DNA of 21,777 nt, taken from the NCBI GenBank assembly GCA_045805605.1, contig JBJMKX010000142.1:1-21777 (forward strand), given 5' to 3'. Positions 21,314 through 21,777 of this stretch are shown here, in pieces. Numbering within the stretch: the stretch's first letter is position 1; each line of letters opens with the position of its first letter. The position numbers and the translations under genes are program-made. Source of the stretch: DATBDE01 sp045805605 (GTDB lineage Bacteria; Actinomycetota; Thermoleophilia; Solirubrobacterales; Solirubrobacteraceae). The notes beneath the pieces are model-generated. The model ran no database searches. It saw nothing but the letters and a program-made list of their open reading frames with translations, and had not been told where the DNA came from.

Positions 21314-21777
21314 TCACATGGGGGTGCCGTTCGCTGATGGAGGCGCACCACTCGTTTGCGATCGCATGCCGTTGGTGGGCGCGTCGAGCAGGCGCTGCCA
21401 GGTCGCTGCGCGCGGCGCGGCGCCCGCCTGCATGCCTCCGACCCAGCCCGTGACGGTCCGGATGCCGTGCAGGGCGCTGACAAGCCAGGTCTCACGGCCG
21501 ACCAGCTCGTCCGGCGCGGGGCGCCGCCGCGCCACCGGCGTGTCGCGCTCGACCGCAAGCTCGATCAGGAGCGCCCGGGTGACGCCAGGCAGGATCGGCG
21601 CCTCGTCGGGCACGACGCACAGCGTCTCGCCCTCCCACCACAGCAGGCTCGTGAAGGCGCCCTCGAGCAGGCGCCCGTCGGTGTCGGCAAGCACCGCCTC
21701 GCCGGCGCCGTGGGCCGCCGCGCGCTCGCGCAGGCCGGCGAGCCGGTCGAGGTCGGGACCCTTGCTGCGCGGGGCGC
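21314..21777 (-). CDS. Aminotransferase class IV family protein (5' end beyond the window)
   Basis: The C-terminal ~150 residues of a second fold-type IV PLP enzyme. The frame is open to the window edge and begins, in mid-gene, APRSKGPDLDRLAGLRERA. It continues with EAVLADTDGRLLEGAFTSLLWWEGETL, where E of LEG is the PLP-supporting glutamate, and LPGVTRALLIELA, all typical of the PabC/BCAT family. The following segment ETWLVSALHGIRTVTGW is common in aminodeoxychorismate lyase-like members. A GTG at 21694 is internal, not the start. Its stop is 62 nt upstream of the cupredoxin-like gene. Function is a PLP aminotransferase or lyase; substrate unknown. Confidence 0.8.
   Translation of the reverse strand, partial: APRSKGPDLDRLAGLRERAAAHGAGEAVLADTDGRLLEGAFTSLLWWEGETLCVVPDEAPILPGVTRALLIELAVERDTPVARRRPAPDELVGRETWLVSALHGIRTVTGWVGGMQAGAAPRAATWQRLLDAPTNGMRSQTSGAPPSANGTPM

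Overview
The window is very GC-rich, uses GTG starts often and has genes packed with 1-14 nt overlaps. Together with a red-type RuBisCO operon, a pqqABCDE operon and TMEM175- and RDD-type membrane proteins, this points to a high-GC Actinomycetota (possibly Thermoleophilia or a relative; the class is an inference). No rRNA, tRNA, CRISPR array or insertion sequence was seen.

Left part, 1-9238, all minus strand. It starts with a cell-surface sugar operon, read from high to low coordinates: UDP-HexNAc 2-epimerase (wbpI-like), UDP-HexNAc 6-dehydrogenase (wbpA-like), Gfo/Idh/MocA 3-dehydrogenase (wbpB-like), hexapeptide N-acetyltransferase (wbpD-like), then a truncated RDD membrane protein. These are four of the five steps to UDP-ManNAc3NAcA; the aminotransferase (wbpE) is not here. 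Next come a class IV PLP enzyme, a TMEM175-type channel, an O6-methylguanine-DNA methyltransferase coupled to a small membrane protein, and a crotonase coupled to a PaaK-type CoA ligase.

Middle part, 9278-15170, plus strand. A 15-codon leader ORF precedes cbbL-cbbS-cbbX-cbbP (red-type form I RuBisCO, its activase and phosphoribulokinase), followed by a LysR regulator (cbbR-like) and an R2lox-like Mn/Fe oxidase.

Right part, 15172-21777, minus strand. Read in transcription order: the end of a second class IV PLP enzyme, a cupredoxin-fold protein, a PQQ-dependent alcohol dehydrogenase with the Asp-X-Asp signature of lanthanide enzymes, an MntP-type cation exporter, pqqA (24 codons), an attenuator-like hairpin, and pqqB-C-D-E.

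Reading of the whole: a lanthanide/PQQ alcohol (perhaps methanol) dehydrogenase with full cofactor biosynthesis sits beside a Calvin-cycle operon. That is the logic of autotrophic methylotrophs, where alcohol oxidation supplies energy and RuBisCO supplies carbon. Unusual points are the absence of a signal peptide on both the dehydrogenase and its cupredoxin-like neighbour, loss of the copper ligands in the latter, the R2lox and MntP metal-linked neighbours, and the low-GC leader peptide before cbbL.
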